Made by a program: the position numbers and the translations under genes. From NCBI GenBank assembly GCA_005884465.1, contig VAZH01000028.1, positions 1 to 14,662 on the forward strand: DNA of 14,662 nt, read 5' to 3'. The notes beneath the pieces were generated by a model. That model saw nothing but the letters and a program-made list of their open reading frames with translations. It was not told the DNA's origin and searched no databases. This document shows, piece after piece, positions 7,160 through 14,543 of the stretch; position 1 is the first letter of the stretch; every line of letters begins with the position of its first letter. Source of the DNA: Alphaproteobacteria bacterium. Lineage in GTDB: Bacteria > Pseudomonadota > Alphaproteobacteria > Rhizobiales > Xanthobacteraceae.

Positions 7160-8062
7160 ATGAGTATCAGCCCGATCAGCGCAATATCGGACGCGGCCCT
7201 GCAGGCGGAGCCCGCAACGAAAGCGCGCGGCTACTGGACCACGGTCGGACGCCGCATCATCCGCGACAAGGTCAGCATGACCTGCGCCTGCATTCTGATC
7301 GCGATTTTTCTTTCCGCGCTGTGTGCGTCCTGGCTGGGGCTGGCCGATCCCTATCAGGGCTCGATGATCCGCAGGCTCCGCCATATTGGAACGCCCAACT
7401 ATCCGCTCGGTACCGACGAACTCGGCCGCGACATGCTGGCGCGCCTGATCTATGGCGGGCGCCTGTCGCTGGTGGTCGGAATTCTCCCGGTGATCTTCGC
7501 CTTCGTCATCGGAACCTCGCTCGGCCTCGTCGCCGGTTATATCGGCGGCAAGATCAACACCGCGATCATGCGCACCGTCGACGTGTTCTACGCATTTCCC
7601 TCGGTGCTGCTGGCGATCGCGATTTCGGGCGCGCTGGGCGCGGGCATTGTCAACTCGATCGTTTCGTTGACGATCGTGTTCGTGCCGCAGATTACCCGCG
7701 TGGCCGAGAGCGTCACCACCGGGGTGCGCAACATGGATTTCGTCGAGGCGGCGCGCGCGTCCGGCGCCGGCCCCTTCACCATCATGCGCGTGCACATGCT
7801 CGGCAACGTATTGGGGCCGATCTTCGTTTACGCCACCGGATTGATCTCGGTGTCGATGATCCTGGCAGCGGGCCTTTCATTCCTCGGCCTGGGTACAAAA
7901 CCGCCGGAGCCGGAATGGGGTTTGATGCTCAACACCTTGCGCACCGCGATCTATATCAATCCATGGGTGGCGGCATTGCCAGGCGTCATGATCTTCGCGG
8001 TGTCGATCTGCTTCAACCTGCTCAGCGATGGCATGCGCAGCGCCATGGACATCCGGAATTGA
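7160..8062 (+). CDS. ABC transporter permease, DppC/OppC type
   Basis: This second permease subunit of the importer is 300 residues long. Family marks are [20 protein letters not shown] (81-100), the EAA loop that docks onto an ATPase (about 195-217, [20 protein letters not shown]) and [19 protein letters not shown] (239-257). The membrane segments are at about 41-60, 103-127, 145-165, 168-180, 220-245 and 270-290. The ATG at 7160 lies 4 nt after the stop of the DppB-like gene, so the two are very likely translationally coupled. With the DppB-like subunit it forms the translocation pore; the ATPases come from the genes at 8067 and 10751. Confidence 0.95.
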   Translation: MSISPISAISDAALQAEPATKARGYWTTVGRRIIRDKVSMTCACILIAIFLSALCASWLGLADPYQGSMIRRLRHIGTPNYPLGTDELGRDMLARLIYGGRLSLVVGILPVIFAFVIGTSLGLVAGYIGGKINTAIMRTVDVFYAFPSVLLAIAISGALGAGIVNSIVSLTIVFVPQITRVAESVTTGVRNMDFVEAARASGAGPFTIMRVHMLGNVLGPIFVYATGLISVSMILAAGLSFLGLGTKPPEPEWGLMLNTLRTAIYINPWVAALPGVMIFAVSICFNLLSDGMRSAMDIRN

Positions 8063-8066
8063 TCCC

Positions 8067-9134
8067 ATGAACCAGACAGCTGCCTCAGTCGATATGCTTG
8101 AGCCGGTCGAGGATCGCGGCGGCGCCGCGCAACCGCTGCTGCAGGTCGACGGCCTGACAAAACATTTCCCGGTGCGCGGCGACCTCTTCAGCAAGCGCAA
8201 GACGGTGCGCGCGGTGGATGACGTGTCGTTCTCGATCGCCAAGGGCGAAACGGTCGGGATCGTCGGCGAGTCCGGCTGCGGCAAGTCGACCACCGCGCGG
8301 TTATTAATGCACCTGATGAAGCGTGATGCCGGGGATATTATCTATGACGGCCTGCAGGTCGGGCGCGCTTTGTCGCTTCGCGAGCTTCGCCGCTGCATGC
8401 AGATGGTATTTCAGGACAGCTATGCTTCGCTCAATCCGCGCCTGACGATAGAGGAATCGATCGCGTTCGGCCCGAAAGTCCACGGCATGGCCGATACGGC
8501 TGCGCGCATGCTGGCGCGCGAGCTGCTCGGCAAAGTGGGCCTGCGGCCGGAAATCTTTGCCAATCGCTATCCGCACGAGATTTCCGGCGGCCAGCGTCAG
8601 CGCGTCAATATTGCGCGCGCGCTGGCCTTGTCGCCGCGGCTGGTGATTTTAGACGAGGCAGTATCGGCGCTGGACAAGTCGGTCGAAGCGCAGGTGCTCA
8701 ACCTGCTGGTCGATCTCAAGCGCGAGTTCGGGCTGACCTATCTGTTCATCAGTCACGACCTCAACATCGTCCGCTACATTTCCGACCGCGTACTGGTGAT
8801 GTATCTCGGCGAAGTGGTCGAGCTCGGTCCGGTCGATCGGGTGTGGGACGCGCCGGCGCATCCCTATACGCGGGCGCTGCTGGCGGCGATGCCATCTTCC
8901 GATCCGGACAACCGGACAGAGACGCCGCCGATATCGGGCGATCCGCCCAATCCGATCGACCCGCCCTCGGGTTGCCGGTTTCACACCCGATGTCCGTTCG
9001 CGGAGCCGCTCTGCGCAAATGCGACGCCAAAACTTACCGCCATCGATAGAATGGGTCATGAGGCGGCGTGCTATATGGCAATACCGGGCTCGGGCCACAG
9101 CCTCGCGCCGGTAAAGGGAGCGGACGCGGCATGA
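8067..9134 (+). CDS. ABC transporter ATP-binding protein, DppF/OppF type
   Basis: This cytoplasmic ATPase subunit of the importer is 355 residues long. Visible parts are Walker [10 protein letters not shown] (67-75), Q-loop VFQD (114-117), signature SGGQRQR (173-179), Walker B LVILDE (192-197) and H-loop His230. The C-terminal oligopeptide-transporter domain has the cysteine cluster Cys303, Cys309, Cys316 and Cys335, which in some relatives binds an iron-sulfur cluster. The start is placed at ATG 8067, 4 nt after the permease stop, mirroring the spacing of the previous gene pair. An in-frame ATG at 8028 would overlap the permease by 35 nt and is less likely. It pairs with the ATPase at 10751, although two other genes lie between them. 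Confidence 0.93.
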   Translation: MNQTAASVDMLEPVEDRGGAAQPLLQVDGLTKHFPVRGDLFSKRKTVRAVDDVSFSIAKGETVGIVGESGCGKSTTARLLMHLMKRDAGDIIYDGLQVGRALSLRELRRCMQMVFQDSYASLNPRLTIEESIAFGPKVHGMADTAARMLARELLGKVGLRPEIFANRYPHEISGGQRQRVNIARALALSPRLVILDEAVSALDKSVEAQVLNLLVDLKREFGLTYLFISHDLNIVRYISDRVLVMYLGEVVELGPVDRVWDAPAHPYTRALLAAMPSSDPDNRTETPPISGDPPNPIDPPSGCRFHTRCPFAEPLCANATPKLTAIDRMGHEAACYMAIPGSGHSLAPVKGADAA

Positions 9135-9352
9135 CGAGACCTACGGCGAAAGAGATCAAGGCGAGTGCTGACATTGCCGGCGTGCCCGTGAGCAGTGAGG
9201 TTGCAGAGCGTATCGCCAACTCAATTGGCCCGGCGTTCGAAGGGTTTGCAGCGGTCGCCGGCACGCTGCCGTTCGATCTGGAACCCGCGACGTTTATCGT
9301 CGTCCAACAGGTACCAAGACCGCCAATAAAAAGGCTGCGCAATGAACACTGA
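9131..9352 (+). CDS. Small AtzG/GatC-like protein, likely amidase partner (DUF4089-like)
   Basis: A 73-residue, mostly helical protein that starts inside the stop of the preceding ATPase gene (ATGA, 9131-9134) and overlaps the amidase start by 11 nt. AAGGGAG at 9114-9120 is a plausible ribosome site. The order 'ADIAGVPV...E...IANSIGPAFEGFAAVAGTLPFD.EPATF' follows the pattern of AtzG/DUF4089 small subunits, whose last conserved feature is a D-x-E-P-A-x-x-F motif (here DLEPATF, 49-55). In the cyanuric acid pathway AtzG pairs with the amidase AtzE in a GatCA-like complex. By position and pattern this is probably the small subunit of the neighbouring amidase. The family call comes from pattern reading, not alignment, so it is tentative. 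The coding overlaps on both sides make a real gene very likely. Confidence 0.72.
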   Translation: MTRPTAKEIKASADIAGVPVSSEVAERIANSIGPAFEGFAAVAGTLPFDLEPATFIVVQQVPRPPIKRLRNEH

Positions 9353-10754
9353 GCCGGCCTTGATGTCGCTGACGTCTGTCGCAAAGGCGATCGCGGAAAA
9401 GCGCATCTCCTCGCGCGAGGCAACGCAATCCTGTCTCGACAGGATCGCCCAGTGGCAGCCCCGCCTCAATGCGTTCATGGCGATCGAAGCGGAGGCGGCG
9501 CTGGCGGCGGCCGATGCGGCCGACGCCGCGCTGGCGAAAGGCAACCAGCGCGGCGTCCTGCACGGCGTGCCGCTGGCGCACAAGGACATGTATTACGACG
9601 CCGGCAAGGTGGTCACCTGCGGCTCGAAAATCCGGCGCGATTTCGTCGCCACCACCACTTCGACCGCCCTGCAGCGGCTGAAGGATGCCGGCTCGATCCG
9701 GCTGGGATCGCTGCAGATGGCCGAATTCGCCTATGGACCGACCGGCCACAACTCCCATTACGGACCGGTGCATAATCCCTGGGCCATCGATCATATCACC
9801 GGTGGGTCGTCATCGGGATCGGGCTCGGCGGTCGCGGCAAGGCTGACGTTTGCGGCGTTGGGCTCGGATACCGGCGGCTCGATCCGGATGCCCGCGCATT
9901 TCTGTGGCGTGACCGGATTGAAAACGACCTATGGCCGGATCAGCCGTGCCGGTGCAATGCCACTGTCGCAGTCGCTCGACACCATCGGGCCGCTGGCGCG
10001 CACGGTCGAGGATTGCGCGTTGCTGCTGGGACTGATGGCGGGCGCGGACCCGGAAGACCCCACCGCGATCGCCGGGCCGGTGCCGGATTACATGGCGGCG
10101 GCGCGGGAGCCGATCAAGGGTCTCACGATCGGCGTGCCGACCGCTTTTTATGTTGACGATCTCGATCCGGAGGTGGCGCGTATTCTCGACGAAACCGTTG
10201 CGGTGTTGAAGCGCGAGGGCGCTGATATCGTTCAGGTCGAATTGCCGGACCAGCGCCAGCTCACCGCGGCGTGTCAGCTGGTTCTCGCCGTCGAAGCGGC
10301 TGCGTTTCACAAGCGCTGGCTGATCGAGCGCCCGCAGGATTACGGGCCGCAGGTTCTGATGCGGTTGCAGAACGGGCTTGCAATCCCCGGCGTGACCTAT
10401 CTCGAAACGATGCGCTGGCGCGGCCCGGCGCTAGCAGCGCACCTCGCCGCCGTCGCTAGTGTCGATGCCGTGATCGCGCCGGTGGCGCCGGTCGCGGCTC
10501 CGACCATTGCCGAGAGCGATGTCGGCAACAGCCCCGACGCCGAATCCGTGATCCAGCGGCTGACGCGGTTCACCCGGCCGATCAACTATCTCGGCTTGCC
10601 GTCGCTTTCGATCCCCGCAGGTTTCACCCGCGGCGGCCTTCCGGTTGGGATGCAGCTGACCGGCGGTGCGTTCGACGAAGCCATGCTGCTGCGGATCGGC
10701 GCTGCGTTGCAGCGGGTCACCGATTTTCACGAAAGGGTGCCGAAATCAGCATGA
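9342..10754 (+). CDS. Amidase-signature family hydrolase (AtzE/GatA-like)
   Basis: This 470-residue cytoplasmic hydrolase probably cleaves an amide or ureido C-N bond in the imported compound. The Ser-cisSer-Lys triad is recognisable: Lys81 in GVPLAHKD, the cis-Ser at 156 (or 157) in TGGSSSGSGSAVAA, and nucleophile Ser180 in GSDTGGSIRMPA. The rest of the signature runs on through FCGVTGLKTTYGRISRAGA and LDTIGPLARTVEDCALLL. The ATG at 9342 has AAAAAGG at 9328-9334 and overlaps the small AtzG-like gene; its own stop overlaps the next ATPase start (ATGA at 10751). Family members range from peptide amidases to 1-carboxybiuret hydrolase and GatA. Lack of a GatB gene and location inside a transporter operon argue for a catabolic enzyme, not a tRNA amidotransferase. 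Confidence 0.92.
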   Translation: MNTEPALMSLTSVAKAIAEKRISSREATQSCLDRIAQWQPRLNAFMAIEAEAALAAADAADAALAKGNQRGVLHGVPLAHKDMYYDAGKVVTCGSKIRRDFVATTTSTALQRLKDAGSIRLGSLQMAEFAYGPTGHNSHYGPVHNPWAIDHITGGSSSGSGSAVAARLTFAALGSDTGGSIRMPAHFCGVTGLKTTYGRISRAGAMPLSQSLDTIGPLARTVEDCALLLGLMAGADPEDPTAIAGPVPDYMAAAREPIKGLTIGVPTAFYVDDLDPEVARILDETVAVLKREGADIVQVELPDQRQLTAACQLVLAVEAAAFHKRWLIERPQDYGPQVLMRLQNGLAIPGVTYLETMRWRGPALAAHLAAVASVDAVIAPVAPVAAPTIAESDVGNSPDAESVIQRLTRFTRPINYLGLPSLSIPAGFTRGGLPVGMQLTGGAFDEAMLLRIGAALQRVTDFHERVPKSA

Positions 10755-11734
10755 CCCATCTCGTCGAGATACGAAACCTCAACGTTCGCTTCACCGGCGA
10801 TCGCACCGTCTACGCCGTGAACGATCTCAGCCTTGTGCTCGGCGACGGCGAAGTGCTCGGCCTGCTCGGCGAGTCCGGTTCCGGCAAGAGCGTCACCTTG
10901 CGCGCGCTGATGCGGCTATTGCCGAAGAAGCGGACGCAAATCTCGGGGAGCGTTCGGGTTCTGGGCCGCGACGTGCTGGCGCTCGATGACGAGGAACTGT
11001 CGGCGTTCCGCGGCCAGACCGTCTCGATGATCTTTCAGGAGCCGGCGCTCGCACTCGATCCGGTCTACACCATCGGCCAGCAGATTTCGGAAACCGTGGT
11101 GCGCCACGAAGGCAAGAGCCAGACCGAGGCGCGGTCGCGCGCGCTGGAAATGCTGGAAGTGGTGCGCATTCCCTCGGCTAAACGCCGGCTCGATGCCTAC
11201 CCGCACGAAATGTCCGGCGGCATGCGGCAGCGCGCCATGATCGCGTTGGCGCTGGCCTGCAAGCCTAAAATCCTTCTCGCCGACGAGCCGACCACGGCGC
11301 TCGATGCCACCGTGCAAATTCAAATCCTGCTGCTGCTGCGCGAGCTGCAGCGCGAGTTCGGCATGTCCGTCATCTTCGTCACCCACGATATCGGCGTCGC
11401 CATCGAAATCTGCGACCGTGTTGCCGTGATGTATGCGGGCCAGATCGTCGAGCGGGGCACGTTAAGCCAGATTGTGCGTTCACCCATGCATCCCTATGCG
11501 CGCGGGTTGCTGGCCTCCACCGTCCACGGCGCCAAGCGAGGCCAGCGGCTGGAAACGATCCCGGGAACGCCGCCCTCGCTCGACAGGGCGCCGAGCAATT
11601 GCTCGTTTGCGCCCCGCTGCGCCTTCGCGGAAGCCCGCTGTATAGAGCAGCTGCCGCCCAACGTGAAGGTAGGACCGGACCGGACCGCAAGGTGCATCCT
11701 GGCCGAACGTGCTGAAGTCGCTGCCGCGACGTAG
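10751..11734 (+). CDS. ABC transporter ATP-binding protein, DppD/OppD type
   Basis: The second ATPase subunit of the importer, 327 residues, last gene of the operon. It has Walker A GESGSGKS (40-47), Q-loop Gln96 in FQEP, signature SGGMRQR (155-161), Walker B ILLADEP (174-180), H-loop His212 and a C-terminal oligopeptide-transporter domain with Cys284, Cys290, Cys297 and Cys315. The signature SGGMRQR and DEPTTALD wording is typical of DppD, complementing the DppF-like protein at 8067. Its ATG overlaps the amidase stop by the ATGA arrangement, so translation is probably coupled. The AAAGGG at 10732-10737 is rather far (13 nt) to be a strong ribosome site, which fits coupling. The gene ends 20 nt before the convergent small gene. 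Confidence 0.95.
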   Translation: MTHLVEIRNLNVRFTGDRTVYAVNDLSLVLGDGEVLGLLGESGSGKSVTLRALMRLLPKKRTQISGSVRVLGRDVLALDDEELSAFRGQTVSMIFQEPALALDPVYTIGQQISETVVRHEGKSQTEARSRALEMLEVVRIPSAKRRLDAYPHEMSGGMRQRAMIALALACKPKILLADEPTTALDATVQIQILLLLRELQREFGMSVIFVTHDIGVAIEICDRVAVMYAGQIVERGTLSQIVRSPMHPYARGLLASTVHGAKRGQRLETIPGTPPSLDRAPSNCSFAPRCAFAEARCIEQLPPNVKVGPDRTARCILAERAEVAAAT

Positions 11735-11754
11735 CCACGGTAAAAGCAAATGCG

Positions 11755-12003
11755 TCAGCCGCCGAGGCCCGGGTCGGCCCAGCGTTCGATCTGGGAAGGC
11801 GCAACAATCTGCCTGGGTTGGTGCGGATTAAGCGTGCCGGCGCTCGCCGACCAGCCTTTCGCCAGAATCTGCATGGCGAACAATTTCGCGTCGACCTCGG
11901 ATTTGAACGTCCGGGTTGATCGGACCGCGCGGGTGCCGCCGTCGTCCGGTTTCAAAGGCTTTTTCGGCTCAAAGGCCACATACCAGATATCGGGGTGTGC
12001 CAT
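11755..12003 (-). CDS. Conserved hypothetical protein, about 82 aa
   Basis: A small basic protein of unknown function. The sequence MAHPDIWYVAFEPKKPLKP, then TRAVRSTRTFKSEVDAKLFAMQILAKG and a SAGTLNPHQPRQ stretch, reads like a compact soluble domain with a central helix. It resembles small hypothetical proteins I know from Bradyrhizobium, but no function is assigned. There is no signal peptide, membrane segment or cysteine. The ATG at 12003 begins the part that looks conserved. A TTG at 12045 would add 14 residues; neither start has a clear ribosome site. It converges with the transporter operon (20 nt gap) and is divergent from the YeaQ-like gene. A possible stress promoter and a 14-bp palindrome lie upstream. 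Confidence 0.7.
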   Translation of the reverse strand: MAHPDIWYVAFEPKKPLKPDDGGTRAVRSTRTFKSEVDAKLFAMQILAKGWSASAGTLNPHQPRQIVAPSQIERWADPGLGG

Positions 12004-12046
12004 TGGTGCATAACGCCGGGGCCGAATGAAAGTTTCGTCCGTCAAT

Positions 12047-12060
12047 GCCGAAGCTTCGGC
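12047..12060. promoter_or_regulatory. Perfect 14-bp palindrome upstream of the small hypothetical gene
   Basis: GCCGAAGCTTCGGC is a perfect palindrome 43 bp upstream of the ATG at 12003 and 1 bp upstream of the alternative TTG start at 12045. It could be an operator or a hairpin in the 5' leader. It is not flanked by a T-run on the minus strand. Function unknown. Confidence 0.3.
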
Positions 12061-12071
12061 TCATTGCGCAA

Positions 12072-12097
12072 AGCGGCAAGTCAGAACCACGAGTTCC
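12072..12097 (-). promoter_or_regulatory. Possible EcfG-type general stress promoter for the small hypothetical gene
   Basis: On the minus strand a perfect -35-like GGAAC (12097-12093) is followed by a 17-base spacer and CGCT (12075-12072). The alphaproteobacterial EcfG promoter consensus is GGAAC-N16/17-CGTT, so one base of the -10 box differs. It is correctly oriented, about 70 bp upstream of the ATG at 12003. With one mismatch in so short a motif this is only a candidate. Confidence 0.3.
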
Positions 12098-12172
12098 TCC
12101 AGATTGGAATAGTCACATCGGGTGATTATGGATAGGCTTGAACGCGGCGCGGAGAAATGCCGCGTGCGAACA

Positions 12173-12180
12173 GGGGGGAA
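12173..12180 (+). promoter_or_regulatory. Ribosome-binding site fixing the start of the YeaQ-like gene
   Basis: The purine run GGGGGGAA at 12173-12180 lies 6 nt before the ATG at 12187. It favours that start over the in-frame ATG at 12157, which has no such site and would only add ten residues before the typical N-terminus of the family. Confidence 0.6.
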
Positions 12181-12186
12181 CTTCAG

Positions 12187-12456
12187 ATGCAGCTGTCCAA
12201 TGAAAGCCTTCTCGTTATTTTATTCGTCGGCCTGGTTGCAGGCTGGCTGGCCGGGAAGATCGTGCGCGGCACCGGCTTCGGGATCATTGGCGATATTCTC
12301 GTCGGCATCGCGGGCGCGCTGGTCGCCAGTCTGTTGTTTCCAAAGCTCGGCATTGCCATCGGCAGCGGCCTCGTGCGGGAGATCATCTATTCCGCGATCG
12401 GCGCTATCATACTCTTGCTGATCGTAGGCCTCATTCGAGGCCGGGGTCGTTGGTGA
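12187..12456 (+). CDS. GlsB/YeaQ/YmgE family membrane protein
   Basis: An 89-residue, very hydrophobic inner-membrane protein of the transglycosylase-associated (Transgly_assoc) family, usually linked to stress responses, with no established biochemical activity. Three membrane segments are visible (about 6-22, 34-52 and 66-84), with the family motif GWLAGKIVRGTGFGIIGDILVGIAGA (split over 19-44), which is rich in glycine, and a short basic tail GLIRGRGRW. Length and layout match the family. A perfect hairpin GGCCTC-ATTC-GAGGCC (12427-12442) lies in the last codons, but no T-tract follows. The gene converges with the LysR gene 24 nt away. It is monocistronic as far as can be seen. Confidence 0.92.
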   Translation: MQLSNESLLVILFVGLVAGWLAGKIVRGTGFGIIGDILVGIAGALVASLLFPKLGIAIGSGLVREIIYSAIGAIILLLIVGLIRGRGRW

Positions 12457-12480
12457 GATCGGCAAAGCCCGAACTTGTTG

Positions 12481-13389
12481 CTAACGAGCGCGGTCGACGG
12501 CATCCACAATCCATCGCCGGAGCGCGGCAATTCGGCGGTCACGCGCCTGCTCGGTGCGCGACACCAGATAAATCGTCTCGGTGGGACTGCTGTCGACATC
12601 AAAGGGAGCGACCAGCTTCTTGCCGAATCCTGGCCGCGCCTTGATCAGAGGTGCCATGGCGAGCGTGACGCCAAGGCCCTGCTCCGCGGCCTCCAACATC
12701 GCCGGGACGCTATCGAGCCAAAGCTGACCGCGCGGGGTCATTTCCGCAATCCCGGCCTGCTTGAGCCAGAGCGGCCAGGCGCGCGGCTGTGACGTCAGGT
12801 GGATCAGGACCTGGCGGGACAAATCTTCGGGCCTGCGCAGGCCGCCTTTGATCAGCGCAGGCGCGCAGACCGGCAAGCCTCTGACCTCGATCAACGGCTC
12901 GAATTTGAGGCCGGTCGAATGCTCGCGGCCATAGCGGATCGCGACATCGATGGGTGAGCTGTTGAAATCGGCATATTGATGGGTCGCTTCGACGCGCAAC
13001 GTCGTTGCGGGATTGCGCCGTTTGAAATCCGCCAGCGCGGGGATCAGCACCGTGCTGGTGAAGAAGGGCAGTGCGCTGATCCAAAGCTCGCCGCTGCCGT
13101 CGCGCCGATGCCGCAGCATCTCGCGGCCGGCTTCCTGCAGCGCTGCCAGCGCGCTTGAGACTTTCGCAAGATAGCGCTCGCCGTCCGCAGTCAACCGCAC
13201 CGAGCGGGCGCCGCGAACAAAAAGCTTCACGCCAAATAGCGTCTCTAACCCACGAATTTGATGGCTGATCGCCGACGGGCTGAGCGCCAGGTCGCGCGCG
13301 GCGCGGCGGAAGCTCAACTGCGAAGCGGCGCGCTCGAAGGCGAGCAGCGCCGTCAGCGGAGGGATGGCCCGCAGCGGCAAGTCCGGCAT
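12481..13389 (-). CDS. LysR-type transcriptional regulator, GcvA-like
   Basis: A DNA-binding regulator of about 302 residues, the usual size for the family. The winged helix-turn-helix lies at about 10-70: PPLTALLAFERAASQLSF, then AARDLALSPSAISHQIRGLE with the recognition helix, and LFVRGARSVRLTADGERYL. A periplasmic-binding-protein-like effector domain fills about 95-295. The opening LRAIPPLTALLAFE is typical of GcvA/AmpR-like members. The start at 13389 places the helix-turn-helix as in relatives; in-frame ATGs at 13413 and 13455 are alternatives and none has a strong ribosome site. It is divergent from the thioesterase-like gene at 13501, the classic arrangement in which a LysR protein controls itself and the facing gene. 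The effector is unknown. Confidence 0.9.
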   Translation of the reverse strand: MPDLPLRAIPPLTALLAFERAASQLSFRRAARDLALSPSAISHQIRGLETLFGVKLFVRGARSVRLTADGERYLAKVSSALAALQEAGREMLRHRRDGSGELWISALPFFTSTVLIPALADFKRRNPATTLRVEATHQYADFNSSPIDVAIRYGREHSTGLKFEPLIEVRGLPVCAPALIKGGLRRPEDLSRQVLIHLTSQPRAWPLWLKQAGIAEMTPRGQLWLDSVPAMLEAAEQGLGVTLAMAPLIKARPGFGKKLVAPFDVDSSPTETIYLVSRTEQARDRRIAALRRWIVDAVDRAR

Positions 13390-13415
13390 GGTGGAATGGT
13401 GAATATTACTCATCC

Positions 13416-13489
13416 CAGGTGATGAAATACCGTTTGTTATGGGAATTCCTATCATTCATTTTGTACCAGCACCCAATATTTCTCACCTG
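13416..13489. promoter_or_regulatory. Inverted repeat spanning the LysR/thioesterase control region
   Basis: CAGGTGATGAAATA (13416-13429) and the minus-strand CAGGTGAGAAATA (13489-13477) are inverted copies that differ only by one inserted T, with 47 bp between them. The near-palindrome ATGGGAATTCCTAT (13439-13452; perfect core GGAATTCC) lies between them. The right arm abuts the thioesterase ribosome site. This could be a pair of LysR half-sites or a loop-forming operator; the usual T-N11-A LysR box was not clearly picked out. Confidence 0.4.
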
Positions 13490-13494
13490 AGGAG
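13490..13494 (+). promoter_or_regulatory. Ribosome-binding site supporting a TTG start
   Basis: AGGAG at 13490-13494, 6 nt before TTG at 13501, is one of the best Shine-Dalgarno matches in the window and decides the non-ATG start of the thioesterase-like gene. Confidence 0.7.
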
Positions 13495-13500
13495 ATTGCC

Positions 13501-14277
13501 TTGGCAATTTTCGAACCGCTTGCCGCTCCAAATTGCTGGCAGCCCTCGGCCCTGGCTGCAGGGCCATTCGCGGGACTGCAGGGCGGGGCGGTCGCGAGCC
13601 TGCTGACGGCCGAAGTGGAAGCCCTGGCCGAAGAACGAAAATGGGGCACGGCAGTCTCGGCTACGGCGTGGTTCCTGCGGCCGACGCCGATGGCAAGCTT
13701 GCGAACCCAGCTTGCCGTTCTGACCGAAGGCGGCCGCGTCAGCGTCATCGACAACACGCTGTGGCCCGACGGTGAAGAAGAGCCTTGCACCACCGTGCGG
13801 GTGACGCTGTCGCGCGAGCGCGCGGTCGGCTTGCCGGGATCTGTCGACACACTTGGCGATGCGCTCGACCCGGCCCGGTTTCCTGTGCGAACCCCGCAGG
13901 CCGGCCATGGCCGCCAATGGTTCATGGACGCCATGGAGGCGCGCGTGGGCGATGACGTCGCCTGGTTTCGCCTCAACCATCGCATCATCGATGGCGCCGG
14001 CCCGCTGTCTTCGGTGCTTGGTCCGGCGGATTGGACCCATGGCATTGCGCGCCCATTCCAGAATGTCGTTGCGGATCCCAATCCCAACCTGACGGTCCAA
14101 CTGTTCAGGCAGCCGCTCGGCGAGTGGGTTGGCATTCGCGCGCAAACCCGCTGGCAACCTGCCACCGGGGTTGGAATCGGAAGCGGTACATTGCTCGACG
14201 TGCGCGGTGAGATCGGCCGTGTCTCGATGTCCGTCGTCCTGGTGCCGTTTCCGAAGCCCGCGGCGGCGGCAAACTAG
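13501..14277 (+). CDS. Acyl-CoA thioesterase-like protein (double hotdog)
   Basis: A predicted cytoplasmic thioesterase-superfamily protein of 258 residues that would hydrolyse an acyl-CoA or related thioester. The first hotdog half has GPFAGLQGGAVASLLTAEVE (21-40), the position where family members carry the helix that wraps around the substrate, followed by strands SATAWFLRPTP and VSVIDNTLW. The second half is NPNLTVQLFRQPLGEWVGI (194-212), then a GIGSGTLLDVRGEIGRVSMSVVL ending (225-247). This two-domain plan matches the TesB-like/4HBT_3 group. The TTG start is backed by AGGAG at 13490-13494. It is divergent from a LysR gene and probably controlled by it. The acyl substrate is not predictable; some members of this superfamily lack catalytic activity. 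Confidence 0.8.
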   Translation: MAIFEPLAAPNCWQPSALAAGPFAGLQGGAVASLLTAEVEALAEERKWGTAVSATAWFLRPTPMASLRTQLAVLTEGGRVSVIDNTLWPDGEEEPCTTVRVTLSRERAVGLPGSVDTLGDALDPARFPVRTPQAGHGRQWFMDAMEARVGDDVAWFRLNHRIIDGAGPLSSVLGPADWTHGIARPFQNVVADPNPNLTVQLFRQPLGEWVGIRAQTRWQPATGVGIGSGTLLDVRGEIGRVSMSVVLVPFPKPAAAAN

Positions 14278-14284
14278 CCGCTGC
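14263..14284 (+). terminator. Hairpin at the end of the thioesterase gene, weak terminator candidate
   Basis: An 8-bp stem with one G-T wobble (14263-14270 with 14277-14284) around the loop AAACTA overlaps the stop codon. It is GC-rich, but no T-run follows, so intrinsic termination is doubtful. Confidence 0.25.
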
Positions 14285-14543
14285 GGCGGTTCCTGTTCCA
14301 GTTCGACCGCCTCCCGGCCGTGCCACGCTTGCTCGCCTGCGTTCCATGGCAGGCCCGCGGTGCCTGTCCTGCCGCTGCCGGGCTTGGTTCCATTTTCCGC
14401 ATACAGACGAGGGTGGCGGGCCGCGGAGGGCGTTTAGGTTAACGTCACCTCAATGGACGCTAGCTATAAAAATCGGTAAGATGCGACCTCGCGTACCTTC
14501 GTATATCAGGGGGGCGCCCACCTTCGCGAAGAGATCAGGATTG
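14278..14543. other. Non-coding gap before the type I secretion gene
   Basis: About 266 bases with no gene I can support. The first 150 bases are GC-rich without recognisable motifs. From about 14437 the sequence turns AT-richer (GTTAACGTCACC, then CTATAAAAATCGG at 14464-14476), which may hold the promoter of the downstream gene, but no -35/-10 pair stands out. Short palindromes GGGCGCCC (14512-14519) and CTTCGCGAAG (14522-14531) lie just before the start codon. Confidence 0.4.

Noticed and set aside
8028..8066. Earlier in-frame ATG for the DppF-like ATPase
   Set aside because: It would overlap the permease by 35 nt and add 13 residues with no family similarity. ATG 8067 gives the same 4-nt spacing as the preceding gene pair.
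9068..9130. Upstream extension of the small AtzG-like gene to ATG 9068
   Set aside because: It would lie inside the ATPase C-terminus. ATG 9131 overlaps the ATPase stop as ATGA and has a purine-rich site at 9114-9120.
12106..12186. EcfG-type promoter for the YeaQ-like gene
   Set aside because: There is a GGAAT at 12106-12110, but no CGTT at the required spacing. The GGAAC at 12177-12181 is too close to the start codon.
14278..14437. Possible small or decayed gene between the thioesterase and the secretion gene
   Set aside because: The open frames here are extensions or shadows of the thioesterase end, with no ribosome site and no recognisable peptide.
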